From Bradyrhizobium ontarionense (GTDB lineage Bacteria; Pseudomonadota; Alphaproteobacteria; Rhizobiales; Xanthobacteraceae), in contig NZ_CP088156.1 of assembly GCF_021088345.1 (NCBI RefSeq), positions 2,294,001 through 2,358,000 of the forward strand: 64,000 nucleotides of DNA, in the 5' to 3' direction. A model generated the notes under the pieces. It ran no database searches and was not told the origin of the DNA. It saw only the letters and a list, made by a program, of their open reading frames with translations. The position numbers were made by a program, and so were the translations under genes. Positions within the stretch are counted from its first letter, which is position 1. Each line of letters starts with the position of its first letter. Positions 28,032 through 36,700 of the stretch are shown piece by piece.

Positions 28032-29519
28032 TCAGGACAATGCGCGGGTCGCGGTTTTTCCCGACGCGGTCCGCGGCAGCGCCGGTACGAACTCCACGAA
28101 GGCAGGCACCATGTGCCAATCGAGATGCATCGTGCAGTATTCGACCAGTTCCTGGCTCGTGATGGACGTCGCCTGCTCCGCCACGATCAATGCCTTGGGG
28201 AGATGTCCGACGGTTTCGTCGGCGACGGGGACTACGGCGGCTTCCGAAACCGCGGGGTGGGTTATGAGCAATTGCTCGATCTCTCGCGGATTGACCTTGA
28301 ACCCGCTCCGCGCAAAGGCGTCGTCCTTCCTTGCGACGTAATAGAGATACCCCTGGCCATCGACGCGGAACAGGTCGCCCGTCAGGAACACCCGAGCTTC
28401 ACCGGCCACCCCCTCAATCATTCGGTCGGAGGTCTCTTCCGGCATGTTCCAATATTTCTGCATCAGCAGATCGCCGGCAACACCGAGCTCGCCGACCTGC
28501 CCCGGCTCGGCCATGAGGGAGCGATCCTCGCCAAACAGATAGGTCCGCACGCCGGGAATGGCCCGGCCGACCGACTGCGGCCGTTGATCGATCTCGTCGG
28601 GCGGCAGAAACGAGACGCGCTTGCACTCCGTGAGCCCATAGTTGGAGAAGATCTGGACGCTCGGCCACGCCTCTCGCAAGCGGCGGATATGCTTCACCGG
28701 CAGGGCCTGGCCGCTCGTGGAGATGTAACGCAGCGATCTCGGCGCGCGCCTTCCCAGCGCGGTCGCCTTTAACAGGTGGAAGATGAAGGGAGGAAAAACC
28801 TGCAGCCCAGTCACGCCGTGTGCGTCGATCAGATCGATGATCTCATCGGGGTCATCCGGCAAAGCCCGCTCGACGAGCGCGGTCCCCCCGAACATGAGCG
28901 GCATCATCACATTATAGAAGCCGTAGTCGGAGCCCAAGGTCGAATAGCTCAGAACCACATCCTCGGATGTGTTCTTGAGATAGCCGGTCACCGATTTGAA
29001 CGCAGCGATCATATTTTTGTGATTGACGGCGACGCCCTTCGGGCGCGACGTCGAGCCCGACGTATAGAAGATGACTGAAATATCCTCTTCCCGCACCTCC
29101 CGGCAAAACGAACAGTCGCGTTCTGGCACGGCGGCAGAAAAATCGTCTTCACAACCATAGATTGTGATGCCTGACTGGAGCTCCCGCAATTCGGCCGCCC
29201 GATCGGTGATCACCGCACAAGCACCGGAATCCTGAAGCTCGAACATCAGCTTTCGGAGCCCGAAGGTGTGATGAACTCCCACGAGAACCGCACCGGCCTT
29301 GAATATGCCGAGAACAACACCGAGCAAACGAACGGAAATCGCGCCATAGATCGCGACCCTGTCTCCAGCACGGATGCCGTCATCGACGAGGCGAGCGGCG
29401 ACCTGATTGCCGATATCATCCAGCTCGCGATAGGTCGCGCGCGCGCCATCGATCTTCACTGCGATCTTCTCTGGATAGTCTCGAACACTGCGTTCAATAT
29501 AGTGATGGAAAAGGCACAC
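28032..29519 (-). CDS. AMP-dependent acyl/aryl ligase, island module 1
   Basis: This 495-residue enzyme is an ANL-superfamily adenylate-forming ligase. The P-loop-like A3 motif reads FYTSGSTSRPKGVAVNH near residue 153; the A5 region reads FSNYGLTECKRVSFLP; the A7/A8 hinge reads FLTGDLFRVDGQGYLYYVARKDD; and the A10 lysine sits in LPRTASGKTATRAL. It activates a carboxylic acid with ATP, then transfers it to CoA, a carrier protein or an amine. No carrier protein is encoded nearby, so CoA or direct amidation is likelier. The start is GTG at 29519. The gene is first in the operon and divergent from the cupin. Confidence 0.9.
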   Translation of the reverse strand: MCLFHHYIERSVRDYPEKIAVKIDGARATYRELDDIGNQVAARLVDDGIRAGDRVAIYGAISVRLLGVVLGIFKAGAVLVGVHHTFGLRKLMFELQDSGACAVITDRAAELRELQSGITIYGCEDDFSAAVPERDCSFCREVREEDISVIFYTSGSTSRPKGVAVNHKNMIAAFKSVTGYLKNTSEDVVLSYSTLGSDYGFYNVMMPLMFGGTALVERALPDDPDEIIDLIDAHGVTGLQVFPPFIFHLLKATALGRRAPRSLRYISTSGQALPVKHIRRLREAWPSVQIFSNYGLTECKRVSFLPPDEIDQRPQSVGRAIPGVRTYLFGEDRSLMAEPGQVGELGVAGDLLMQKYWNMPEETSDRMIEGVAGEARVFLTGDLFRVDGQGYLYYVARKDDAFARSGFKVNPREIEQLLITHPAVSEAAVVPVADETVGHLPKALIVAEQATSITSQELVEYCTMHLDWHMVPAFVEFVPALPRTASGKTATRALS

Positions 29520-29624
29520 TCGGAAGCTCCCGCAACCTCTGGATGAGTTTTTATAACAAAGAGTCGCAGCTCATGGTAGGAGAATTCCGTTACACGTCGT
29601 GTTGTGCAAAATGACTGAGGAAAC

Positions 29625-30011
29625 ATGTTTGTACGCGATCTCGAAGAAGTCGAAAAAACAGGCAGGTTCGTCGAGTGGGGAAATGGCACGAGCCACCGGC
29701 TATTGACGGCAAGCGATGGAATGGGTTTCGCCGTATGCCACACCGTGGTTCGCGCCGGCACAGTATCAAGGCTGCAATACCGATCTCACCTGGAAGCATG
29801 CTATTGCATTGCGGGGGAAGGTGAAGTCGAGGACATGCAAGGCAATGTGTATCGGCTCCGCCCGGGCAGCATCTATGTTCTCAACGAACATGACGAACAC
29901 TATCTGCGCGGCGGCCCGGCGCAGGATCTGGTGCTGGTAAGCGTGTTCAACCCGCCGCTCGCCGGCCACGAGCAGCACAATCTCGACGCAGACAGCGGAT
30001 CGTCTTACTGA
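29625..30011 (+). CDS. solitary ectoine-synthase-like cupin
   Basis: This 128-residue cupin aligns end to end with EctC, the iron-dependent enzyme that closes the ectoine ring. The expected iron ligands are Glu57 (HLEA), Tyr84 and His92 (YVLNEHDEH). Also kept are Arg25, Thr40, Tyr52, His55 and Gly64, and the ending [11 protein letters not shown]. Departures are Gly21, where EctC has Trp, and Ser106 in place of the active-site Cys. No ectA or ectB is present. GAGGAAAC precedes the ATG. With the divergent ligase, methyltransferase and monooxygenase, I infer a ring-closing or lyase role on a different substrate. Confidence 0.82.
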   Translation: MFVRDLEEVEKTGRFVEWGNGTSHRLLTASDGMGFAVCHTVVRAGTVSRLQYRSHLEACYCIAGEGEVEDMQGNVYRLRPGSIYVLNEHDEHYLRGGPAQDLVLVSVFNPPLAGHEQHNLDADSGSSY

Positions 30012-30041
30012 GGCGGTTCATCAGCTGGTTGGGGTTGCTCG

Positions 30042-31247
30042 TTGGAACTGAAGCATCAAGCCTTCTTCTACTCTCTCTTCCTCTCACGGCTCGCGGACCA
30101 GATCCTTCTGTTTCTGGTCCCGCTGGTCATTTTCCAGTTGACCGGCAGCGTCGCCTGGTCGGGAGCGGCATTCCTGCTCGAGACATTGCCGCGCTACTTG
30201 TCGTTTCCGATCTGCGGCGTGCTGTGCGATCGAAAATCACCTTTGGCGCTGTTGCATATTAGTCAGCAGTTTCGTGCCGTGGCCTGCTTCGCAGGCATGA
30301 CCGCCTACGCGGGCTTCGGCGGAGTCGGCTGGCTGATCGGGATATCCGTCGCCTGCGGCGTTCTGACGACGCAGGGGCTGATGGCGCGCGAGGTTCTGCT
30401 GCCTCAAGTCTTTCATCGGCACAGGTTCGAGAAGGTCGCCTCCTACACCCAGATTGCCGATCAGCTCGGCATGGTGCTCGGGCCGCTGGTCGCCGCCGGC
30501 CTTCTCAAGCTATGGTCCTGGGAATACGTGGTGGTCTCGACGACCGCCCTGTTCATGGCGGCTGACGGCGCCATGATCATCTGGCAGCGATTCGTCCGGC
30601 CGGCATTGGCCGAACCGACGCCGGCGCCAAGCGGTTGGGCCCTGCCGATGAAAACCGCACTGCGGCACGTCATCGGACGACCGGGCCTGGTGGAGACCGT
30701 TCTTCTCGCAGCCGCCGTCAACCTCATCATTGGCGTGACCCTCGCAACGTCAGCGGCGATGGTGACCGGTGTCCACGGAGAAACAGACTCCTATTACGCC
30801 GTTCTTCAGGCCGCAGGCGCGATTGCGACCGTCGCCATCTTGTTCGCCACCGCGCATGCGCCCGCGTCCTTGCAGGTCTTGGGCGTCATCAGCTATGCGA
30901 TGATCTTTGCCGGCGGCGCCGTCTCGGGACTGGCTTCCGACGCCCACGTCTACGCGCTCGGCTTCGTTCTCATTGTCGGTTTCGACAAGATGTTCAGTGT
31001 CTTCATTCGCAGCCTGCGCATGAAGATCATTCCCCGGGAAGATCTCGGCAAGACGACGGGCCTCATCATCATGCTGAACAACCTGTCCCAACCTCTCGCC
31101 GGCCTCCTGGTCAGCCTGTTCGCCGGCCTCTACGGCGCAGGCACGGTCATTGTCGCGCTGTCTCTCTTCATGGGCCTGCTCGGCCCGCTGGTCGCGGCGA
31201 TCTGGCTTCGCCGGACCGCCCGAACGGTCAAGCTGGACCAACGATGA
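30042..31247 (+). CDS. major facilitator superfamily transporter, island module 1
   Basis: This 401-residue protein has about twelve transmembrane helices and the MFS_3/EntS-like opening FFYSLFLSRLADQILLFLVPLVIF. The inter-helix motif GVLCDRKSPLALL (the MFS A-motif position) follows. It follows the cupin by 30 bases and is probably translated from TTG at 30042, as no ATG fits. The context suggests export of the module's product. The stop lies 13 bases from the stop of the convergent LysR gene. Confidence 0.85.
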   Translation: MELKHQAFFYSLFLSRLADQILLFLVPLVIFQLTGSVAWSGAAFLLETLPRYLSFPICGVLCDRKSPLALLHISQQFRAVACFAGMTAYAGFGGVGWLIGISVACGVLTTQGLMAREVLLPQVFHRHRFEKVASYTQIADQLGMVLGPLVAAGLLKLWSWEYVVVSTTALFMAADGAMIIWQRFVRPALAEPTPAPSGWALPMKTALRHVIGRPGLVETVLLAAAVNLIIGVTLATSAAMVTGVHGETDSYYAVLQAAGAIATVAILFATAHAPASLQVLGVISYAMIFAGGAVSGLASDAHVYALGFVLIVGFDKMFSVFIRSLRMKIIPREDLGKTTGLIIMLNNLSQPLAGLLVSLFAGLYGAGTVIVALSLFMGLLGPLVAAIWLRRTARTVKLDQR

Positions 31248-31260
31248 TGTCCCCGCCGCG

Positions 31261-32238
31261 TCATCGACCTTGGCGGGGGCTCGGCGCCGACACCGCAGCT
31301 GCCGCCGTTGACGCCGGCGCGCGATTGCTGCCCGATTGCGCCAGATGCTCAACGAGCATCTTGGTCACGGTCGAGAGCCCGGCAGGATCGCGGGTCACGA
31401 TCTTCAATTCCCGATAGGCCCAGTCATCTCTGAGCTGGACCGCCTTGATGCCCATGCCTGAAGCCAACACTTCGAACGCCCGATCCGGGATCAACCCGAC
31501 ACCCAGGCCACACTGCACCATCCGACAAATGGCATCAAAGCTCGGTACGTTGATCCGCAGATTGACCGCCTTTCCCGCCTCGGCGGCTGCCGCGCGCGAA
31601 CGGGTGTAGATCGCGCTGTCGGCGTGGAAGCCGATGTGATCAAAATCCAGGCTTTCCACGAAATCGATCGATGCCCGATCAGCCAGCGGATGATCCTGCG
31701 GCACCGCCAGCGCAAGCCGGTCGCTGCGATAGGGACGCGCAAAGAGGTCACGGCTGTTGGTCGTGGACACACAGATCCCGACTTCCGCATACCCCTCCTC
31801 GACGGCCTTGACGACACCCGCACTCAGTCTTTCCTCAAGATGGATCTTGACCAGGCTGTGGGTCGCGAAGAAGGCCGGCAGCTCGTCGGGAAGGAATTCG
31901 ACGATGGCCGACACGTTCGCGAGCATCCGGATGTGGCCCCTGATGCCCATGCGGTATTCGTCGAGCTCCGCCCCCATCTTCTCGACGCTCGTCAGCATCG
32001 ATCGCGCGTGATGCAGCAGGGATTCCCCGGCGGGAGCCAGCATCATGCCCTTGGAGTGCCGGACAAAGAGGTCGGTTCCAAGCGCCTCTTCAAGCTCCGC
32101 CAGGCGCTTGCTCACCGCGCTCATGGCAATGTTTTCCCGCGACGCCGCGCGCGTCAGCGTCCCCTCCTCGCACACCGCGACGAAGAGCTGGAGCGACGTC
32201 AAATCGATACGCCGGATGAGATTGTTGATTTGCCGCAT
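31261..32238 (-). CDS. LysR-family regulator, island module 2
   Basis: This 325-residue regulator starts MRQINNLIRRIDLTSLQLFV and has the helix-turn-helix RAASRENIAMSAVSKRLAELEEALG. The effector domain is of the type found in regulators of aromatic or dicarboxylate use (ADVSAIVEFLPDELPAF-like segment). ATG 32238 was chosen because upstream codons in the same frame (to 32403) look non-coding. It is divergent from the EamA gene, the classical layout for LysR control of that neighbour. Confidence 0.87.
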   Translation of the reverse strand: MRQINNLIRRIDLTSLQLFVAVCEEGTLTRAASRENIAMSAVSKRLAELEEALGTDLFVRHSKGMMLAPAGESLLHHARSMLTSVEKMGAELDEYRMGIRGHIRMLANVSAIVEFLPDELPAFFATHSLVKIHLEERLSAGVVKAVEEGYAEVGICVSTTNSRDLFARPYRSDRLALAVPQDHPLADRASIDFVESLDFDHIGFHADSAIYTRSRAAAAEAGKAVNLRINVPSFDAICRMVQCGLGVGLIPDRAFEVLASGMGIKAVQLRDDWAYRELKIVTRDPAGLSTVTKMLVEHLAQSGSNRAPASTAAAAVSAPSPRQGR

Positions 32239-32524
32239 CAGTCCTTCAAGTCCCGTAGGCCATGAGCGATCCTCCCGACGACCTCCGCCGCCGCGCGGCC
32301 AGTGCGCGCCACGACCGCAAGTAAGCCCGACCCACCACGCGCCGGTCAAGGTCGAAAGAAGCCGTAAATCCCTCCAGGGCGTGAGTGATCTTCGAGGTCC
32401 CATGTCTCGCCGCAGCTGCCGGCAAGCCTTCGTCGAATGCGAATGGTGCCTTGCCTAAAAAGCGTTGGCGCTCTCCGGCAGGGCTCATCATCCTGCCACC
32501 ACCTGGGAGTCAGTGAGACGGACG

Positions 32525-33535
32525 ATGGCCGGAATCTCCGAAAGACATGACCTTGCAATCTCGCGGCCGCTCGGGCCTGCGCCGGAGACGCTCGGCCCCG
32601 GCATGTCAACGACGACCGTGTCCAGGACACACAATATTGTCGGTGTATCGCTGGCGGCTATCGGGGCGGTGGCGTTTTCCCTTCGCGCGATATTCGTCAA
32701 GCTCGCCTATGAGGACATGAGCGATCCCGTGACGCTGCTGGCCCTGAGAATGATCTTCTCACTGCCGTTCTTCGTCATTGCGCTCGCCGTGTATCGGGGG
32801 CCTTCCGGCGGCCGGAAGCTTCCGCCGATCACCGTGCACGACGCGATGGCGCTCGCCGCCCTGGGCTTCGTCGGCTACTATCTGTCAAGCTTCCTCGACA
32901 TGATCGGGCTGCAATATGTCGCCGCCGGCGTCGGCCGGCTGATCCTGTTCGTGTACCCGACCATCGTGGTGGTGATCTCCTCGGTCGTCCTCAGGAAGCC
33001 GATTACCCGACGCGAGCTGATCGCGCTGGCGATCACGTATATCGGTGTCGCGCTGGTTCTTTCGGGACAGTTCGACAAGAGCAGTGAAAATTTCTGGCTC
33101 GGCGCACTGCTCGTCATGCTGAGCGCGGTGAGTTTCTCGGTCTATCTCGTTGGAAGCGGCGAGGTCGTGCCGAGGCTCGGTTCGATACGCTTCACGGCCT
33201 ATGCCACGACCACGGCCAGCGTATATTGCATCGTCCAGTTCATGGCGCTCCGCCCGCTGAGCGCGCTCGTGCTGCCCACCCGGGTCTACCTGCTCGCCCT
33301 CTGCATGGCGCTGTTCAGCACCGTGATGCCCGTCTTCATGATGGCCGAGGCGCTGCGCCGGATCGGCGCAAGCCGCGTCGCGATGATCAGCGCCCTCGGT
33401 CCTGTGGCCACCGTCGTTTCAGGATATCTCGGGCTGGACGAGAGGATGTCGCCGCTTCAGTCGGCCGGCGGCCTGCTGGTCGTGATCGGCGTGCTCATCG
33501 TTGCCGCCCAGGCCCGCGCCATGGACAAGAAATAG
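32525..33535 (+). CDS. EamA/DMT superfamily transporter, island module 2
   Basis: This protein of about 336 residues has ten predicted transmembrane helices in two EamA repeats (LRAIFVKLAYEDMSDPVTLLA and VSFSVYLVGSGEVVPRLG). It ends with LGLDERMSPLQSAGGLLVV, a family signature. The start is uncertain between ATG 32525 and ATG 32603; the shorter form (310 residues) is closer to family length. It is divergent from a LysR regulator and convergent with the quinone oxidoreductase. It may export or import the small molecule handled by module 2. Confidence 0.82.
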   Translation: MAGISERHDLAISRPLGPAPETLGPGMSTTTVSRTHNIVGVSLAAIGAVAFSLRAIFVKLAYEDMSDPVTLLALRMIFSLPFFVIALAVYRGPSGGRKLPPITVHDAMALAALGFVGYYLSSFLDMIGLQYVAAGVGRLILFVYPTIVVVISSVVLRKPITRRELIALAITYIGVALVLSGQFDKSSENFWLGALLVMLSAVSFSVYLVGSGEVVPRLGSIRFTAYATTTASVYCIVQFMALRPLSALVLPTRVYLLALCMALFSTVMPVFMMAEALRRIGASRVAMISALGPVATVVSGYLGLDERMSPLQSAGGLLVVIGVLIVAAQARAMDKK

Positions 33536-33568
33536 CCGATCATCCGGCCCGGCCGCAGCACATGCTGC

Positions 33569-34594
33569 TCAGGGGATGAGAAGTGTCTTTCCGACCGTCT
33601 TGCGGCTGTGAAGATCACGGTGCGCCTGGGCCGCCTCCACCAAGGGAAGGGTCTGGCTGATCCTTGGCTTGATGGTTCCTCGCGAGACCGCAGCCATCAG
33701 CTCCGAAGCAGACGCCACGAGATCCTCGCGACGTGCGATGTACGTCCAAAGCGTCGGCCGCGTCAGGTATAACGAGCCCTTTTCGGCGAGAATTCGCGTC
33801 TCGAAGGGCCCGATCGCGCCGGAGGATTGGCCGAACGAGACCAGCAGCCCGAACGGCTGAAGGCAATCCAGCGAGCTCACGAAGGTATCGCGGCCAACCG
33901 AGTCGTAGACCACGCGCAGCTTTGCGCCCTTGGTGAGGTCGCAGACACGCTCGACCAGGTTCTCGCTCCGATACAGGATCGTATGAGTGCATCCGTTGGC
34001 GCGTGCGAACTCGGCCTTCTCTTCCGTGCCTACGGTTCCAATGACGGTCGCACCGAGGCTGGCCGCCCACTGGCAGAGAATGAGACCGACACCGCCGGCG
34101 GCAGCGTGCACCAGGATCGTGTCGCCGGGCTGCACGGAATAGGCGCGCCGAAGCAGATAGTGCGCGGTCATGCCCTGAAGCGCGATGGCGGCGGCTTGAT
34201 GATCGGTGATGTCATCGGGCAGCTTCACCAGCCGCTCTGCGGGAACGTTGCGCAGTCGGGCGTAGGCGCCCAGGCTCGCAATCGCGTAGACGACACGATC
34301 TCCGGGCCGCAGACCGGCCACTCCTTCTCCGAGGCATTCGACGACCCCGGCGGCTTCGAAGCCGATGCCGCTGGGCAGCGGCGCCTTGTAGAGCCCGGTG
34401 CGGTAGTAGGTGTCGACATAGTTCAGGCCGATGGCGGTCTGCCGCAACCTCACCTGGCCCGGCCCTGGCGGATCGAGCCTCGACTGCTCGACAGAGAGCA
34501 CCTCCGGTCCGCCGGTTTGACGAATAAGGACAACCTCGGTGTCCTCGGCGAGCGCGTCGGTGCGGCCCACAGCCTTCAATGGCATCGCGGTCAT
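33569..34594 (-). CDS. zinc-independent quinone oxidoreductase (MDR family), last gene of the GH3 operon
   Basis: This 341-residue NADPH-dependent oxidoreductase of the medium-chain family lacks the zinc ligands of alcohol dehydrogenases and matches the QOR/zeta-crystallin group. Visible parts are GLNYVDTYYRTGLY (substrate pocket), PSGIGFEAAGVVE and the Rossmann loop HAAAGGVGLILCQWA. The start ATG 34594 overlaps the stop of the preceding dehydrogenase (ATGA) and is preceded by GGGGAG. It would reduce an enone or quinone intermediate. It is the last of six tightly packed genes. Confidence 0.88.
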   Translation of the reverse strand: MTAMPLKAVGRTDALAEDTEVVLIRQTGGPEVLSVEQSRLDPPGPGQVRLRQTAIGLNYVDTYYRTGLYKAPLPSGIGFEAAGVVECLGEGVAGLRPGDRVVYAIASLGAYARLRNVPAERLVKLPDDITDHQAAAIALQGMTAHYLLRRAYSVQPGDTILVHAAAGGVGLILCQWAASLGATVIGTVGTEEKAEFARANGCTHTILYRSENLVERVCDLTKGAKLRVVYDSVGRDTFVSSLDCLQPFGLLVSFGQSSGAIGPFETRILAEKGSLYLTRPTLWTYIARREDLVASASELMAAVSRGTIKPRISQTLPLVEAAQAHRDLHSRKTVGKTLLIP

Positions 34595-35718
34595 CGGTAC
34601 TCCCCTGTCCCGTACTGCAAATTCGCGTCGCCGCCCGGCCACGGCTGCTGCGCCGACAGCCGCCGAAATCGTTCGCGCCAGCGGAGCAGCACGGCCGGAT
34701 TGCGGATGTGCCGCGGATCCCGCCCCTGGATCACACACATGACGTTCTCAACCGCGGTCGGCGCGAGCGAGGCGAACAGCTCCCGCGTACAGCCGACCGT
34801 ATGCTCGGTGAGGATGACATTCTCCAGGCCGCGAAGCGGATGATCTGCAGGGGGAGGCTCCGTCTCAAAGACGTCGATGGCCGCGCCGGCGATCCGTCCG
34901 GCAGAAAGCGCCTGCGCCAGCGCCGCCTCGTCGACGATGCCACCGCGCGAGGTGTTGATGACGCAGGCCTCGCGCTTCATCCGCGCGAACTCCGCGGGTC
35001 CGAGCAGCCCGCGCGTCTCGGCGGTCAACGGCAAGTGAACGCTGACGACGTCGCTGCGCGCCAGCAATTCGTCAAGCTCCACGAAGCGCACGCCGGCGAC
35101 CGGCGTATCATCCGGATGTCGGTCATAGGCCAGAATCTCGGTGCCCCAGCCGTGCAGACGTCGCGTGACGGAGCGCGCGATGCGACCGAACCCGATCAGC
35201 CCGATGGTCCTGCCGGACACCATGCGCGCCGAAAGTTCATCCGCCCGCGCACGGGCGGACCGCAACGCGAACTGGCGCTGCTTGCGCGGCAGGTCCAGCA
35301 GGAGAGCCGCAATGAGCATCACGGTCGCTTCCGCCAGGCTTTCCACGTTTTCGGCCGTCGCGCCGTTTGCGACGATGATGCCGCGGTCGGTCGCCGCCGG
35401 CAGATCGATCGAATCCGTGCCTATCGAGGCGAAGACGACACCGTGTAGCCGCGGCGCGACCTCGAGCGTCGCCGCATCGATGATGGTCCGCGAGCTGATC
35501 AGGAGCACAGATGCCGCCTCGAAGTATCGTCGGGCGGTCGGAAGCTGGTAGCGCGTGCGGTGTGGCGGCGGTTCGCTGTGTCCGCGGATAACATTGCAAC
35601 CTGCCGCTCCCAAGGCTGCGGCGGCGTGGTCCAAGGTGTCACCGAGAACCCGGTCGCTCCCGACGAACACCGTGACGCCAGCTACTCGGGCTTGCGCCGG
35701 CTCAGACAACACGACGGA
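34591..35718 (-). CDS. D-2-hydroxyacid dehydrogenase B
   Basis: This protein of about 375 residues belongs to the D-isomer-specific 2-hydroxyacid dehydrogenases. The NAD site is GRTIGLIGFGRIARSVTRR. The catalytic residues are in INTSRGGIVDEAALAQAL (Arg), ETEPPPADHPL (Glu) and ILTEHTVGCT (His). I place the start at GTG 35718, with GGAGA eight bases before it; this lies within the end of dehydrogenase A, a 17-base overlap. Relative to A it is a distant paralogue. The acid substrate is unknown; with A it could act in sequence or on opposite ends of one compound. Confidence 0.85.
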   Translation of the reverse strand, partial: SVVLSEPAQARVAGVTVFVGSDRVLGDTLDHAAAALGAAGCNVIRGHSEPPPHRTRYQLPTARRYFEAASVLLISSRTIIDAATLEVAPRLHGVVFASIGTDSIDLPAATDRGIIVANGATAENVESLAEATVMLIAALLLDLPRKQRQFALRSARARADELSARMVSGRTIGLIGFGRIARSVTRRLHGWGTEILAYDRHPDDTPVAGVRFVELDELLARSDVVSVHLPLTAETRGLLGPAEFARMKREACVINTSRGGIVDEAALAQALSAGRIAGAAIDVFETEPPPADHPLRGLENVILTEHTVGCTRELFASLAPTAVENVMCVIQGRDPRHIRNPAVLLRWRERFRRLSAQQPWPGGDANLQYGTGEYR

Positions 35719-36700
35719 CACGCGATTCGTCTCCACGAATGGCAAAATCGACGGCAGCACCGACAAATGCCTCCAGCGCCTCCTCGCTCATCCATGCCAT
35801 GTGCGGCGAGAGCAGGACGTTGTCGGTCTGGAGCCAGGGCGATCCCGGTCCGATCGGCTCATCATCAAAAACGTCGAGTGCCGCACCGGCGATCCGACGC
35901 GCGCTCAACGCCTGCCGCAATGCTTCCCCATCCACGAGACCCGCGCGGGCGGTGTTGATCAGAAACGCCGTGGGTCGCATCAGATCGATCAATCGCGCAT
36001 CGAACAAGCCTTTCGTCGTCGGGCTCAGTCTCATATGCAGACTGATCACGTCACTGCCGGCTGCGAGTTCGTCCAGCTCCGTTCGCCGGACACCGAGTTC
36101 GGCGGCTCGCACATCCGTCAGCGACGGGCTCCAGGCGAGAACCCGCGCGGAGAACGCCTTACACAGGTCCGCGACACGGCCTCCGACGCGGCCCAGTCCG
36201 ACGATACCGACCGTCTTGCCGAACAGCCCCCGGCCGAAGGTCGCATGCCATCGTCCGGACCTCAGCTCCAGACACCCATCCGTCATCCGCCTGCCAAGGG
36301 CGAGCGCCAGCGCGATCGTGTATTCGGCAACCGAGGCCGACGCCAGTCCGGGGGTCTCGTAGACCGCCATGTTCCTGCGTCTGGCGGCTTCGAGATCGAC
36401 GCTCGCGCCGATCGGGCCCGCCACAATGATCCGCTTGGCCGACGACGCCTCGAGCACCCCGGCAGACAGCGGGCGCGCCGAGAAGAACTGGAGCACCGTT
36501 GTCACGTCGCCGATCCGCCGCGCCAGCGCATCGGCGTCCTCCGGACGGTCGTGATGGATGAACACGCCGGCCTGCCCCTGCAGGTGTCGCCGAAAGGCGG
36601 CTTCAATGACTGGGTTGCCGCCGCAATCCGGAACGGTGATGTCGACGCGACGATCGTGCAGAAGCGACCCGGATACGGCAAGACGTCGTCCGTCGGTCAT
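35702..36700 (-). CDS. D-2-hydroxyacid dehydrogenase A
   Basis: This 332-residue D-2-hydroxyacid dehydrogenase has the NAD site GKTVGIVGLGRVGGRVADL. The catalytic Arg is in LINTARAGLVDGEALRQ, Glu in VFDDEPIGPGSP and His in LLSPHMAWMSEE. It starts at ATG 36700, overlapping the hydrolase stop, with GAGGAG nine bases upstream. It likely interconverts a 2-oxo acid and its D-hydroxy acid. Having two such enzymes back to back with overlapping ends is uncommon. Confidence 0.87.
   Translation of the reverse strand: MTDGRRLAVSGSLLHDRRVDITVPDCGGNPVIEAAFRRHLQGQAGVFIHHDRPEDADALARRIGDVTTVLQFFSARPLSAGVLEASSAKRIIVAGPIGASVDLEAARRRNMAVYETPGLASASVAEYTIALALALGRRMTDGCLELRSGRWHATFGRGLFGKTVGIVGLGRVGGRVADLCKAFSARVLAWSPSLTDVRAAELGVRRTELDELAAGSDVISLHMRLSPTTKGLFDARLIDLMRPTAFLINTARAGLVDGEALRQALSARRIAGAALDVFDDEPIGPGSPWLQTDNVLLSPHMAWMSEEALEAFVGAAVDFAIRGDESRVRRVV

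Noticed and set aside
29625..30011. Evidence for an ectoine operon
   Set aside because: There is no ectA, ectB, ectD or transporter of that system; two substrate-site residues also differ, so ectoine synthesis is not supported.
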